64,000 nt of DNA from Virgisporangium aurantiacum (GTDB lineage: Bacteria > Actinomycetota > Actinomycetes > Mycobacteriales > Micromonosporaceae), in assembly GCF_016863635.1 (NCBI RefSeq), contig NZ_BOPG01000003.1, positions 310,001 to 374,000 of the forward strand, written 5' to 3'. A program made the translations under genes and the position numbers. Positions 23,378 through 32,409 of the stretch are shown piece after piece. The notes under the pieces were generated by a model. The model was not told the DNA's origin. It worked only from the letters and a program-made list of their open reading frames with translations, and searched no databases. Every line of letters begins with the position of its first letter. The first letter of the stretch is position 1.

Positions 23378-24166
23378 ATGCCGCGGTACGACTGCATCTC
23401 GTTCACGACCGACTACGGCTTGTCCGACGGATTCGTCGCCGCCTGCCACGGCGTGCTCGCCCGGCTGGCCCCGCACGCCCGGATCATCGACGTGACCCAC
23501 CTGGTGCCGCCCGGCGAGGTGGCGCAGGGCGCGACCGTGCTCGCCCAGACCGTGCCGCACCTGCCGGTGGGCGTCCACGTCGCGGTCGTCGATCCGGGCG
23601 TCGGCACGGCCCGCCGATCGGTGCTCGTGGAGACGCCGTCCGGTCTGCTCGTCGGGCCCGACAACGGGCTGCTGCCGGCGGCGGCCGAGGCGCTGGGTGG
23701 CGCCCGGCGGGCGGTGGTGCTCGACAACCCGGAGTGGCACCTACCGGTGGTCTCGGCGACGTTCCACGGCCGCGATGTCTTCGCGCCGGTGGCGGCGCGA
23801 CTCGCGCTGGGCGGTGATCCGTCGGACGCCGGAACCGAGATCCTGCCGAACAGCCTGGTCCGGCTGCCGGAACCGGTGCTGGTGCTCGGCGACGACTGGC
23901 TGGAGGCGGAGGTCACCGCGGTCGACCGGTTCGGCAACGTCCAACTGGCCGCGCCCGGTGCGGCCCTCGACGGGTACCCGACCGCGGTGCTCATCGGCGG
24001 GCTGCGCGCCGCCCGCGGCCGCACGTTCGGTGACGCGCGGGCGGGCGAACTCGTCGTGTACGTCGACTCGGCCGGCCGGGTGGCGGTCGCGGTCAACGGC
24101 GGCCGCGCGGTGGTCGCGCTCGGCGTCACCCACGGCGACGTGCTGCGCGTGGAACGCGAGAACTGA
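23378..24166 (+). CDS. SAM hydroxide adenosyltransferase (DUF62 / SAM_HAT family)
   Basis: A 262-residue member of the family that hydrolyses S-adenosylmethionine to adenosine and methionine, relatives of the fluorinase and chlorinase. The N-terminal signature ISFTTDYGLSDGFVAACHGV and the catalytic-region motifs VVDPGVGTARR, GPDNGLL and HGRDVFAPVAARL are present. The fluorinase-specific insert is not apparent. The start at 23378 is chosen because the motif begins six residues later; the TACGAT at 23364-23369 could be the -10 of a nearly leaderless promoter. It is followed three bases later by nei2. Confidence 0.88.
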   Translation: MPRYDCISFTTDYGLSDGFVAACHGVLARLAPHARIIDVTHLVPPGEVAQGATVLAQTVPHLPVGVHVAVVDPGVGTARRSVLVETPSGLLVGPDNGLLPAAAEALGGARRAVVLDNPEWHLPVVSATFHGRDVFAPVAARLALGGDPSDAGTEILPNSLVRLPEPVLVLGDDWLEAEVTAVDRFGNVQLAAPGAALDGYPTAVLIGGLRAARGRTFGDARAGELVVYVDSAGRVAVAVNGGRAVVALGVTHGDVLRVEREN

Positions 24167-24169
24167 TCC

Positions 24170-25003
24170 GTGCCCGAAGGAGACACCGTCTGGAACACCG
24201 CCCGGGTGCTGGACCGCCTGGTGGGCCAGACGCTGGAGCGGGGCGAGTTCCGCGTCCCGCGGCTGGCCGGTGCCGACGTCTCGGGATGGCGGGTGGCGGA
24301 GTCGGCGAGCCGGGGCAAGCACCTGCTGTTGCGGTTGCTGGACAAGGACCACGAGCCCTGGACGCTGCACTCGCACCTGCGCATGGACGGCGCCTGGCGC
24401 GTCTACAAGCCCGGCGAACGGTGGAGCGGCCGGCCCGCCCACCTGATCCGGGTCGTGCTCCGGGCCGAGCGTGCGGTGGCCGTCGGCTACCACCTGCACG
24501 AACTCGACCTGGTGCCGGCGAGCAGGGAAGGCGCGCTGGTCGACCACCTCGGACCGGACCTGCTGGGCGCCGACTGGGACCCGGCCGAGGCCGTCCGCCG
24601 CATCGGGCAGCGACCCGAGCGCGAGATCGCCGACGCCCTGCTCGACCAGCGGAACCTCGCCGGCATCGGCAACCTCTACAAGAGCGAGACGCTGTTCCTG
24701 CGCGGGATCAACCCCTGGCGCACCGTCGGCGAGATCGTCGAGTTGGAGAAGACGGTGACGCTGGCGCAGAAACTGCTCGCCGCCAACAAGGGACGCTGGA
24801 GCCAGGCCACCACCGGCTCACTGCGGCGGGGCGAGCAGCACTGGGTCTTCGAGCGGGCCGGCTCACCCTGCCGGCGCTGCGGCACCACGATCCGCCGCTC
24901 GAAACAGGGCGACCACGAACGCATCAGCTACTGGTGCCCGACCTGCCAGCCCGGCACGGAATCCCCGGCCGGCCAGGGTCGCCCGACGCTGGCCAGGGAC
25001 TAG
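24170..25003 (+). CDS. nei2: Fpg/Nei-family DNA glycosylase (Nei2)
   Basis: A base-excision repair glycosylase/lyase of 277 residues. After loss of the initiator Met, the catalytic Pro-Glu starts the chain (GTG-CCC-GAA, PEGDTVW), the Nei2 version of the motif. The helix-two-turn-helix is at about 135-220 (LLDQRNLAGIGNLYKSETLF). The C-terminal zinc finger is complete (CRRCGTTIRR... YWCPTCQ). It follows SAM_HAT by three bases and is surely in its operon. Its TAG stop lies in CTAG, shared with the convergent pspM stop. The final Pro/Gly/Arg tail after the finger is not conserved. Confidence 0.92.
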   Translation: MPEGDTVWNTARVLDRLVGQTLERGEFRVPRLAGADVSGWRVAESASRGKHLLLRLLDKDHEPWTLHSHLRMDGAWRVYKPGERWSGRPAHLIRVVLRAERAVAVGYHLHELDLVPASREGALVDHLGPDLLGADWDPAEAVRRIGQRPEREIADALLDQRNLAGIGNLYKSETLFLRGINPWRTVGEIVELEKTVTLAQKLLAANKGRWSQATTGSLRRGEQHWVFERAGSPCRRCGTTIRRSKQGDHERISYWCPTCQPGTESPAGQGRPTLARD

Positions 25004-25797
25004 GGCATCTGGGTGCGGAGGTCGGCCAGACCGGCGCTCACGCCGCGAAGGAGGTCGGCGGCCTCCGTCAGGCGGGCAGCCGCCGGGTCCATGAACTTGG
25101 CGCCCATGCGGCCGTCTTCGGCGACGAAACTGGCGCCGGCCGCGACCAGCCGCTCGTAGGCGGTGACGCCCTCGGTGATCTGGCCCATGAGATCGACGTG
25201 CGCGGCGGCCAGCCCCTGGCGGCTGTCGAGGGCGCCGTCGGTGCCCGCCGGCAGGCCGGGGATGGTCTTCATCGTCCGCTCGACGGTGGCCGCCCGCTCG
25301 ACCAGGTCGGTCAGGGTGCGCTCGGCGGTGGCGGCTTCGAGCACCGCGTCGGCCGCGATGCCGTGGAGCCGGGGCGCGATGCCGGCGAACGTCATCGACG
25401 CCCGGTCGAGCCGCATCCACAGCGGCGCCACGGCCAGCCCCCGGTACTTGAGGCGGGCCCGGTGGCGACGCAGTTCGGTGATCGCGCTCTGCCCGGCCGG
25501 CACGCTGCTCACCGCCGAGACGACCTTGCGCCGCAGTTCGGCGGCGACGGTTGCCGGGTCGGTGGGTTCGGGCACGGGCAGCGCCTTCATCTCGCGGAAG
25601 TCGCGCCACCGCCAGACGGCCAGGGCCACCGCGGCACCGGCACCGGCGGCCCAGCCCGCGTCGCCCACGCCGAGGCCCTCGTACGGGACGAGGATCGCGG
25701 TGGCACCGGCCAGCCCGCCGCCGATGACCGACCACCGCCGGGCCGAACCCAACAGGCGGCGCAGCCGACGCAGGTGCTTCGTTCGCTGATCAGCCAT
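25000..25797 (-). CDS. pspM: Phage-shock envelope stress protein PspM
   Basis: A 265-residue protein with two close membrane helices (about 20-38 and 45-66) and an alpha-helical cytoplasmic part, as in actinobacterial PspM. Position also supports the call: it is third in the order clgR-pspA-pspM, the actinobacterial Psp module first described in Mycobacterium tuberculosis. It is thought to help PspA at the membrane. The Met at 25797 is preferred; ORF extension to 25824 adds nine residues and lacks a better ribosome site. Its stop is shared with nei2 within CTAG (25000-25003). Confidence 0.8.
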   Translation of the reverse strand: MADQRTKHLRRLRRLLGSARRWSVIGGGLAGATAILVPYEGLGVGDAGWAAGAGAAVALAVWRWRDFREMKALPVPEPTDPATVAAELRRKVVSAVSSVPAGQSAITELRRHRARLKYRGLAVAPLWMRLDRASMTFAGIAPRLHGIAADAVLEAATAERTLTDLVERAATVERTMKTIPGLPAGTDGALDSRQGLAAAHVDLMGQITEGVTAYERLVAAGASFVAEDGRMGAKFMDPAAARLTEAADLLRGVSAGLADLRTQMP

Positions 25798-25854
25798 GAT
25801 CTCTACCGCCCAAATCCCGCACAAGACGGCGGCATGACCGCCTCCGCTTCACCC

Positions 25855-25875
25855 CGGCGGCCAGGCCGGCCGCCG
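25855..25875 (-). terminator. Hairpin between pspA and pspM
   Basis: An 8-bp GC stem (CGGCGGCC / GGCCGCCG) with a 5-nt loop starts 11 bp after pspA. A second small stem (GGCGG-CATGA-CCGCC, near 25838-25852) follows. There is no U-run. It may act as a partial terminator or mRNA stabiliser that lowers pspM relative to pspA. Low certainty. Confidence 0.4.
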
Positions 25876-25885
25876 TCCATCATGA

Positions 25886-26749
25886 TCAGTTCGAGCCGGC
25901 GGGCTTCTGCAGGCTCGCCCGGATCTGTGCGAGCCGGGCGGCGCTTGCCGGGTCGCCGCCGGTTCCGTTGCCCGTGTTCGCGCCGGCCTGGCCGGGACCG
26001 ACCGCCGGCTGCTGCGGGCCCGCCTCGACCCCCTGCATGCTCTGGCGGATCTGGTCGAGCCGGGATGCGCCGGCCATGTCGAGCGTCGACTTCTGCACTT
26101 CGAGCATGCGGCCCTCGACCGAGTTGCCGGCGAGCTCGGCCCGACCCATCGCGTTGGCGTACCGGCGCTCGATGCGCTCGCGCACGTCGTCGAGCGACGG
26201 GGTGTTGCCGGGCGCGGCCAGCGAGCTCATCGACTCGAGCGAGCGGGCGATGGTCTCCTGCATGCGGGCCTGCTCGAGCTGGCTGAGCAGCTTGGTGCGC
26301 TCGGCGAGCTTCTGCTGGAGGACCATCGAGTTGTTCTCGACCGCCCGCCGGGCCTGCGCCGCGGCGCCGAGCGCCTGGTCGTGCAGGGTCTTCATGTCTT
26401 CCATGCTCTGCTCGGCCGCGACCAGCTGGGTCGCGAACACCTGTGCGGTGTTCTCGTACTCGCCGGCCTTGGTCGTGTTGCCCTGCGCGCGGGCCTGGTC
26501 GGCCAGCACGAGCGCCTGCCGGGCCGAGCCCTGCAGCTTCTCGACCTCGCCCATCGTGCGCGAGAGCTTCATCTCGAGCTGACGCTGGTTGCCGATCACC
26601 GCGGCCGCCTGCTGCACGAGCGCCTGGTGGGTGCGCTGGGCCTCTTCGACCGCCTGCTGGATCTGCACCTTCGGGTCGGCATACTCGTCGATCTTGGCTC
26701 CGAACAGCGCCATCAGGTACTTGAAGCCCTTAGCGAAAGGGTTCGCCAT
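25886..26749 (-). CDS. pspA: PspA, membrane stress protein
   Basis: Peripheral membrane protein of 287 residues that oligomerises on damaged membrane (ESCRT-III superfamily). The N-terminal amphipathic helix ([18 protein letters not shown]) is present, followed by long coiled-coil helices to about residue 220. An actinobacterial Gly/Pro/Gln-rich tail follows, then a final conserved helix ([15 protein letters not shown]). It has a 216-bp gap upstream to clgR, where I see no clear ClgR operator, and it is followed by hairpins and pspM. Confidence 0.93.
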   Translation of the reverse strand: MANPFAKGFKYLMALFGAKIDEYADPKVQIQQAVEEAQRTHQALVQQAAAVIGNQRQLEMKLSRTMGEVEKLQGSARQALVLADQARAQGNTTKAGEYENTAQVFATQLVAAEQSMEDMKTLHDQALGAAAQARRAVENNSMVLQQKLAERTKLLSQLEQARMQETIARSLESMSSLAAPGNTPSLDDVRERIERRYANAMGRAELAGNSVEGRMLEVQKSTLDMAGASRLDQIRQSMQGVEAGPQQPAVGPGQAGANTGNGTGGDPASAARLAQIRASLQKPAGSN

Positions 26750-26965
26750 TGTTCGCGGTCCTCTCTCCCCCGTCGACCAGCGCCGCCGCTGTAGTCATCG
26801 TCTGTGTTCGCCCGCCTGCTCCGGTGCGGCTTCCATCGTTGCAGGCATGCGCCAGAACGTCACCAGGCCTAGGGGACAATCCAGGGTCGCGGCACGGCAA
26901 TAGGCACCGAACCGGACAAACCGGGGTAGGGCTTCCCAGCAAAACTCAGCTGGCTCTCAGCCGAA

Positions 26966-27460
26966 CTACGCACCCACGAGGTCGAGGCGCTGGGCGTGCA
27001 GCGTCGTCTTCAGGGGACCCTGATGCCGCACGGCGACCGCCATCGACCCGTCGCCCACGAAGTTGGTGACGGTGCCGCCGAACGCCTCCGGCTCGCGCTG
27101 CGGCGGGGCCCCGAACTCGATCGGCTCGCCCGACTCGGTGGCCGGCGCCGGTGTCGGCCCGGACCCCGAGCCCACTCCAGCCGGTTCGAGCCGACGGGCG
27201 CGATCGAGCAGGCCGGACTCGGTGAGTTCGGCGAGCTCCAGGGTGTCGCTCACGTCGCGCATCAGTTCGGACATCTGGGCACCGAGCGCATCGCAGATTG
27301 CCGACAGCAGTTCGCTCGACGCCTCTTTCTGGCCTCGCTCGATCTCGGAGAGGTAACCCAGGCTCACGTTCGCGGCACCGCTGACCTCACGCAGCGTGCG
27401 GTGTTGGGACTGCCGGCGCGCGCGAAGCGCGTCGCCGAGTACCCGACGAAGCAGGATCAC
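26966..27460 (-). CDS. clgR: ClgR-type XRE transcriptional activator
   Basis: A 164-residue Cro/CI-type regulator. The HTH is at about 10-65 ([40 protein letters not shown]), an excellent match to ClgR, which activates Clp protease and psp genes in actinobacteria. The C-terminal part (about 105-164) is longer than in mycobacterial ClgR and ends in LDLVGA, resembling the degradation-exposed Ala C-termini of Clp substrates. The GTG at 27460 follows GAGGAGG by six bases. It is upstream of pspA-pspM and is their likely activator. Confidence 0.88.
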   Translation of the reverse strand: MILLRRVLGDALRARRQSQHRTLREVSGAANVSLGYLSEIERGQKEASSELLSAICDALGAQMSELMRDVSDTLELAELTESGLLDRARRLEPAGVGSGSGPTPAPATESGEPIEFGAPPQREPEAFGGTVTNFVGDGSMAVAVRHQGPLKTTLHAQRLDLVGA

Positions 27461-27569
27461 AGCGCACCTCCTCTTGTAGAGGCCACCGGCGATGCAGAGA
27501 GGCATCGCCGGCATTGCCACGGTACCCGCTGGTGGGCGGCACCCGCACCATGGCGGGGCCCATTGCGCC

Positions 27570-28046
27570 CTAAGCGAACCGGGCGGACACCAGCGTGTCT
27601 TCCAACAACACCAGTACCGCCGCGACACTTCCCGCCCGGATCGCCGGCCGGTCGCCGGTGAGCGTGAGCTCACGCACCTCGTCGACACCGGGTCCGGAGA
27701 CCGCCACGTACACCCGCCCCACCGGGTGCCCGTCCTGCGGATCGGGGCCGGCGACGCCCGTCGTGGCCAGGCCCCAATCGGCCCCGCACCGTTCGCGCGC
27801 ACCACGGGCCAGCGCCCGGGCCACGTCCGGATCAACCGGCCCGCGCGCCGCTAAAAGATCATTCGGGACGCCCACCAACGCGGCCTTCAGCTCTGTCGCA
27901 TACGCGACGAGCCCGCCCCGGTACACCGCGCTGGCGCCGGGCACGTCGACGATCGTGGCCGCCACGAGCCCACCCGTCAGGGATTCCGCCGTGGCGAGCG
28001 TCTCCCCGCGCTTCTTCAACAGGGAGAGGACCGTTCCCGCCGTCAT
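27570..28046 (-). CDS. pncC: CinA C-terminal domain protein / nicotinamide-nucleotide amidase
   Basis: A 158-residue stand-alone CinA C-terminal domain (deamidase of nicotinamide mononucleotide, NAD recycling). Signature segments are [20 protein letters not shown] and [20 protein letters not shown]. The N-terminal MoaB-like CinA domain is absent, as in E. coli PncC. The start overlaps the pgsA stop (ATGA), and 109 bp separate it from clgR downstream, so rimO-pgsA-pncC is one operon and clgR may be read through. Confidence 0.88.
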   Translation of the reverse strand: MTAGTVLSLLKKRGETLATAESLTGGLVAATIVDVPGASAVYRGGLVAYATELKAALVGVPNDLLAARGPVDPDVARALARGARERCGADWGLATTGVAGPDPQDGHPVGRVYVAVSGPGVDEVRELTLTGDRPAIRAGSVAAVLVLLEDTLVSARFA

Positions 28047-28663
28047 GAGCGGCTGAGGCGGATCGCCCGGATGACGTAGTCGACGCCGGTGACCACCGTG
28101 ACGACCATCGCCGCGTAGATGACCCACAGCCCGAGGTCGCCCAGCGCGTCGGGCAGGGGCAGCAGCAGCCATCCGATGCCGATGCTCTGCAGCATGGTCT
28201 TGAGCTTGCCGCCGGGGCTGGCCGGGATCACACCGTGCCGCAGCACCAGGAACCGCATCGCGGTGATGCCGATCTCGCGCACCAGAATCAGCGTGGTGAC
28301 CCACCACGGCACCACCCCGTACCCGGAGAGCAGCACCAGGGCCGTGCCGATCAGCGCCTTGTCCGCGATCGGATCGGCGACCTTGCCGAACGACGTCACG
28401 AGGTTGAGCCGGCGGGCGATCCAGCCGTCGACGTAGTCGGTGATCGAGGCGACCGCGAACGCGATCGTCGCCGCGATCTGCCACCCCGCGTGCTCCATCT
28501 CCCCCATGACGAGGAAGAAGCCGAACACCGGCACCAGCAGCACCCGCAGCGTGGTGAGCGCGTTGGCGATGTTGACCAGCGGAATGGCCGGCACCGGCTG
28601 CATCTCCACCTCCACCGGCGCAGCGGCGGGAAGGTCGGACGCTGTCACCGGTTCCGGGATCAT
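28043..28663 (-). CDS. pgsA: CDP-diacylglycerol-glycerol-3-phosphate 3-phosphatidyltransferase
   Basis: A 206-residue integral membrane enzyme making phosphatidylglycerol-phosphate, the precursor of PG and cardiolipin. The CDP-alcohol phosphotransferase motif is complete ([12 protein letters not shown] ... [10 protein letters not shown], about residues 75-100). The four to six helices and the early [15 protein letters not shown] match PgsA. The N-terminal 25 residues are an acidic, Pro-rich extension. Both ends overlap neighbours by ATGA (rimO upstream, pncC downstream). Confidence 0.93.
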   Translation of the reverse strand: MIPEPVTASDLPAAAPVEVEMQPVPAIPLVNIANALTTLRVLLVPVFGFFLVMGEMEHAGWQIAATIAFAVASITDYVDGWIARRLNLVTSFGKVADPIADKALIGTALVLLSGYGVVPWWVTTLILVREIGITAMRFLVLRHGVIPASPGGKLKTMLQSIGIGWLLLPLPDALGDLGLWVIYAAMVVTVVTGVDYVIRAIRLSRS

Positions 28664-30072
28664 GACGGTGCCTTGGAAACGATCTCCACCGGCTCGGCGA
28701 CCAGGTCGACACCGTCGCTGGCGGTGACCTTCGCCCGGACGAGATCCCCCACGCGCAGGTCGCCGGCGAGCGCACCGCGCAGCGTGGTGGAGCCGTCGAT
28801 CTCCGGAGCCTGGTGCGCCGCGCGTCCCTCGATCACGCCGCTCTCGATCGCGTCGACGAGCACGTCGACCTCGGTGCCGACGCGGTCCTCCGCGCGCTGG
28901 GCGCACAGCGAGTCGGCCAGCTCGGTCATCCGCTCGACCCGCCGCCGGACGGTGGTCGGGCTGACCTTGCCGGTCATGCCGGCCGCCTCGGTGCCGTCCT
29001 CGTCGCTGTAGCCGAAGACGCCGATCGCGTCGAGGCGGGCGGCGGTGAGGAAGCCGGCCAGTTCGGTGACGTCGGCGCGGGTCTCGCCGGGGAAGCCGAC
29101 GATCACGTTGCTGCGGGCACCGGCCTCCGGCGCGTACGCGCGGGCCATCTCGAGCAGGTCGAGGAAGCGGGCGGTGTTGCCGAACCGGCGCATCCGGCGC
29201 AGCACCGGCTCGCTGGAGTGCTGGAACGACAGGTCGAAGTACGGCGCTACGCCGGGCGTCGTCGCGATCGTCTCGATCAGGGCCGGCCGGGTCTCGGCCG
29301 GCTGCAGGTACGACACCCGCACCCGCACGATGCCGGTGGTGGCCGCGAGTTGGGGGAGCAACTTGTCGAGCGCCCGCGGGTCACCGAGGTCCTTGCCGTA
29401 CGAGGTGGAGTTCTCGCTGACGAGCACCAGCTCGCGCACCCCCGTGCCGGCCAGCCACTCGGCCTCGGCGAGCACCTCCTCCGGCGGACGCGAGACGAAC
29501 GCCCCCCGGAAGGACGGGATGGCGCAGAACGCGCAGCGCCGGTCGCAGCCGCTGGCGAGCTTGAGCGCGGCCACCGGACCCTTGTCGAGCCGCTGCCGGG
29601 AGACGCGAAGATGGGCCGGCGCGTGGCCGGGAAGTGACACGTCGGCCCGCTTGACCTGCCGCTGTGCGGGTGTGAGCGGCAGCAGGGTGCGCCGGTCGCG
29701 CGGCTGGTGGCTGTCGACCTTCTCACCCCGCGCGACCGCGTCGATCGTGGCGGCGATGTCGGGATAGTGGTCGAAGCCGAGCACGGCGTGCGCCTCGGGC
29801 AGGGTGTCGGCCAGCTCCTTGCCGTACCGCTCGGCCATGCAGCCGGTCGCGACCACTTTGGCCCCACCGTCGGCGGCGGCCAGCAGCGTGTCGATCGACT
29901 CCTGCTTGGCGTCGGCCACGAACCCGCACGTGTTCACCACGACCACGTCGGCCCCGGTGGCGTCGGTGCCTACCGACCAGCCTCCGGCGGAGAGGCGGGC
30001 GGCCAGTTCCTCGGAGTCGACCTCGTTACGGGCGCAGCCGAGGGTGACCAGGGCAAGACGGCGTTGGGACAC
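28660..30072 (-). CDS. rimO: RimO, ribosomal protein S12 methylthiotransferase
   Basis: A radical-SAM enzyme that thiomethylates Asp in ribosomal protein S12. At 470 residues it has the normal three-part layout. The UPF0004 domain has cysteines in [20 protein letters not shown] and [10 protein letters not shown]. The radical-SAM motif is [10 protein letters not shown] near residues 172-181. A C-terminal TRAM domain (about 400-470) follows. It is the first gene of rimO-pgsA-pncC. The MiaB paralogue would have different UPF0004 motifs. Confidence 0.94.
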   Translation of the reverse strand: MSQRRLALVTLGCARNEVDSEELAARLSAGGWSVGTDATGADVVVVNTCGFVADAKQESIDTLLAAADGGAKVVATGCMAERYGKELADTLPEAHAVLGFDHYPDIAATIDAVARGEKVDSHQPRDRRTLLPLTPAQRQVKRADVSLPGHAPAHLRVSRQRLDKGPVAALKLASGCDRRCAFCAIPSFRGAFVSRPPEEVLAEAEWLAGTGVRELVLVSENSTSYGKDLGDPRALDKLLPQLAATTGIVRVRVSYLQPAETRPALIETIATTPGVAPYFDLSFQHSSEPVLRRMRRFGNTARFLDLLEMARAYAPEAGARSNVIVGFPGETRADVTELAGFLTAARLDAIGVFGYSDEDGTEAAGMTGKVSPTTVRRRVERMTELADSLCAQRAEDRVGTEVDVLVDAIESGVIEGRAAHQAPEIDGSTTLRGALAGDLRVGDLVRAKVTASDGVDLVAEPVEIVSKAPS

Positions 30073-30105
30073 GTGTCGAGGGTACCGGCCTTCGCCGGGC
30101 CCGAC

Positions 30106-31290
30106 TCAACCCGAATGCGGACCTGGCGTATCCCCGGCTCGCCAGGCCCGCAGGACCGGACGCGGGCCGCCCGCCTCGACGAACCAGGACACCGCGAACA
30201 CCACGATGATCGCGCCCAGCATGAGCGCGGCGGACACCAGACCGAGCGGCAGCGCCACCAACGGGATCAGCACGCCGCACATCAGCGCGTACCGGAGCCG
30301 GCCCAGCCCCAGCACCAGCAGGAACACCGCGTGTCCGATCAGGTAGAGCAGCACGCCGCCGGCGACCGCCAGCGCGTATTCGATCTTCGCCGCGTCGAAC
30401 GGATGCCCGATGATCTTCTTGACGCCCGCGGCGAACGCCACGATCCCGAGCAGCATCGGGATGTGTGCCCAGCCGAACGCGTGCACCGCCCGGTACGCCC
30501 GGCGGGTGGGGTCGGCGGTGGCCGCCAGCACGTGCTCGGCCCGCTCGTCGTCGCCACCGAAGTAGACCCAGTACATGTAGTAGAGGACGGTGAGCACGAG
30601 CATCGCGCCGAACACGATGGACAGGCCGAGGTCGTAACCGCGGACCCCGACGCCGATCGCGATGATCGACTCACCGAGCGCGATGATCACCACCAGGCCG
30701 TGCCGCTCGACGAAGTGCCCCGCCGCGATCGAGAACCCGCCGATCGGGCTCAGGTACGGCGTCGCGGCCTGGATCGCGAACGCCAGCGCCCACAGCCCGT
30801 ACCGCCACGGCCCGGTGAGAATCCCGCCGGCGAGCACCAGCGAGGAGGAGAGCAGGTTCAAGAGGGCGAGCCCGCCGCGCAACGCCCGGAGCACGCCCTC
30901 GCCGCCCGCCAGCGCGAACGCGCCGGTGTGCACCAGGTTGACCACCAGGTAGCCGAGGCCGAACAGCCAACCGGCGGCGCCGAACGCGTCCGGTACCGCG
31001 AGCGCGACGGCCAGGAAGCTGCCCATGCCCACCAGCAGCAGGACGCGCCGCAGCGGGCTCGACGGGGTCATGGCGTTGGTGAGCCAGGCGTAGGCGGAGT
31101 ACATCCACCAGATCACGCCGAGCATCAGCGTCACCCGCACGACGCCGATCAGGTCGAGGTGGTCGGCGAGCACCTCGGTGAGCTGGGTGATCGTGAAGAC
31201 GAAGACCAGGTCGAAGAACAGTTCCAGGGTGGAGACCCGGACCTGCCCGGTTTCCTCCGCAGTCGGTGTCTCTGCTGGCTCAGCCGTCAC
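30106..31290 (-). CDS. LtrA family membrane protein (low-temperature-requirement A)
   Basis: A 394-residue protein with about 10-12 membrane helices and the LtrA family signature near the N-terminus (TLELFFDLVFVFTITQLTE). Further conserved points are HFVERHGLVVIIALGESIIA and AFGWAHIPMLLGI. The function in actinobacteria is unknown. Its GTG start overlaps the DUF3291 stop (GTGA), so the two are expressed together. The pair is divergent from a cysteine-containing HTH regulator that may control them. Confidence 0.87.
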   Translation of the reverse strand: MTAEPAETPTAEETGQVRVSTLELFFDLVFVFTITQLTEVLADHLDLIGVVRVTLMLGVIWWMYSAYAWLTNAMTPSSPLRRVLLLVGMGSFLAVALAVPDAFGAAGWLFGLGYLVVNLVHTGAFALAGGEGVLRALRGGLALLNLLSSSLVLAGGILTGPWRYGLWALAFAIQAATPYLSPIGGFSIAAGHFVERHGLVVIIALGESIIAIGVGVRGYDLGLSIVFGAMLVLTVLYYMYWVYFGGDDERAEHVLAATADPTRRAYRAVHAFGWAHIPMLLGIVAFAAGVKKIIGHPFDAAKIEYALAVAGGVLLYLIGHAVFLLVLGLGRLRYALMCGVLIPLVALPLGLVSAALMLGAIIVVFAVSWFVEAGGPRPVLRAWRAGDTPGPHSG

Positions 31291-31730
31291 GCGGCGAGCG
31301 TAGCGGGGAACTGATTCCGGAACGTGAAAGCGTCCCGCGTCGGGCCGCTCTCGGCCAGGAGGGCCAGCCGCCGCGCGGCCTCGGCCACCGTCGGCCGCGC
31401 ACCCTCGTCGACCCACCAGAGCACGAGATGGGGACGCCCTGAGCGCCGGAACCATTCCCGCCGGCGCTGCAGCACGCCGAGGTGATCGGTGCGGTACGTG
31501 TACGCGTACAGCGCCTCGATCGACTCCCACACCGTCAGGTTGACGATCACGTCCGGCCCGAACGGCCTTATCGCCGTGGCGTCACCGTTCTCGTCCTGGA
31601 GTCGCCACACGAACCCGGGCGAGTTGTCGGCGAGGTCGTTGATCTCGACCAGCAGGTCGACGAAGCCCTTGAGCTCCGGGCTGTCGAGCGGGGCGACCAG
31701 CGTCGCGATGTTGAGCTGCGCGATGTGCAT
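31287..31730 (-). CDS. DUF3291 protein
   Basis: A 147-residue single-domain protein of the ABM-like ferredoxin-fold DUF3291 family. Family marks are the start HIAQLNIATL, the middle DNSPGFVWRLQDENGDATAI, and VWESIEALYAYTYR, then WWVDEGARPTVAEA. Such small dimeric barrels include monooxygenases and heme-binding proteins, but the function here is unknown. The ATG at 31730 is chosen; an upstream ATG at 31748 has no ribosome site. It is coupled to the LtrA gene and transcribed divergently from the HTH regulator. Confidence 0.85.
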   Translation of the reverse strand: MHIAQLNIATLVAPLDSPELKGFVDLLVEINDLADNSPGFVWRLQDENGDATAIRPFGPDVIVNLTVWESIEALYAYTYRTDHLGVLQRRREWFRRSGRPHLVLWWVDEGARPTVAEAARRLALLAESGPTRDAFTFRNQFPATLAA

Positions 31731-31735
31731 GCATC

Positions 31736-31753
31736 GGAGTTTAAACAACTTCC
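31736..31753. promoter_or_regulatory. Candidate operator between DUF3291 and the HTH regulator
   Basis: An 18-bp imperfect inverted repeat GGAGTTTAAACAACTTCC (half-sites GGAGTT and AACTTCC) lies in a markedly A/T-rich gap, 6 bp from the DUF3291 start and about 33 bp before the regulator start. Its location in the divergent promoter suggests an autoregulatory operator; not tested. Confidence 0.4.
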
Positions 31754-31785
31754 ATTATTTTTTGAAAGGCCTCACACTGGAACAC

Positions 31786-32409
31786 GTGACCGTGGACGCG
31801 ATCGGGTTGTTGCACGAGCCGGTGCGGCGGGCCGTGTACGAGTACGTGGCCGCCCAGCCCGGCCCGGTCGGGCGCGACGCCGTGGCCGAGGCGGTCGGCG
31901 TCGGACGCACGCTCGCCGCGTTCCATCTCGACAAGCTCGCCGGCGGCGGGCTCCTCACGGTGTCGTTCGCGCGGCGTCCGGGCCGCACGGGCCGGCCGGC
32001 GAAGCTGTACCGGCGGGCGCCCGGTGAGGTCGCGGTCAGCGTCCCGCCGCGCCAGTACCGCCTGCTGGCCGGCGCCCTGGCCGAGGCCCTGGAGGAGACG
32101 GGCGCCGACGCGACGGCCTACGCGGCGGCGCACCGGCGCGGCCGCACCCAGCCCGTGGTCGGTGATCTCGTCGACCACCTGGACGGGCTCGGCTACGAAC
32201 CGGTCACCGACGACTCCTGTGTCCGGCTGCGCAACTGCCCGTTCGGCACGGTGGCCGAGGAGTTCCCGCCGCTGGTGTGCGGGATGAACCTGGCGCTGAT
32301 CCGCGGCATGCTCGACGGCGGCGGGATGGCCGAGTCGCGCGCGGAGCTCGACCCGCAGCCGAACGGCTGCTGCGTGCGGATCGCGCTAGTCGCCGCCGCC
32401 CGCTCGTAG
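31786..32409 (+). CDS. ArsR-like winged-helix regulator with a SufR-like cysteine cluster
   Basis: A 207-residue regulator. The N-terminal winged helix (about 1-75) includes GRDAVAEAVGVGRTLAAFHL and a basic wing (RRPGRTGRPAKLYRR). The C-terminal half contains cysteines in the pattern C-x5-C-x13-C (SCVRLRNCPFG ... LVCGMN) and a final NGCC pair. This resembles the iron-sulfur ligand pattern of SufR-type regulators (their C-x12-C-x13-C), so redox or iron-sulfur sensing is possible. The GTG at 31786 is chosen; CTG/GTG alternatives lie nearby, with GAAAGG upstream. Its 3' end overlaps ftsK by 24 bp. Confidence 0.78.
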   Translation: MTVDAIGLLHEPVRRAVYEYVAAQPGPVGRDAVAEAVGVGRTLAAFHLDKLAGGGLLTVSFARRPGRTGRPAKLYRRAPGEVAVSVPPRQYRLLAGALAEALEETGADATAYAAAHRRGRTQPVVGDLVDHLDGLGYEPVTDDSCVRLRNCPFGTVAEEFPPLVCGMNLALIRGMLDGGGMAESRAELDPQPNGCCVRIALVAAARS

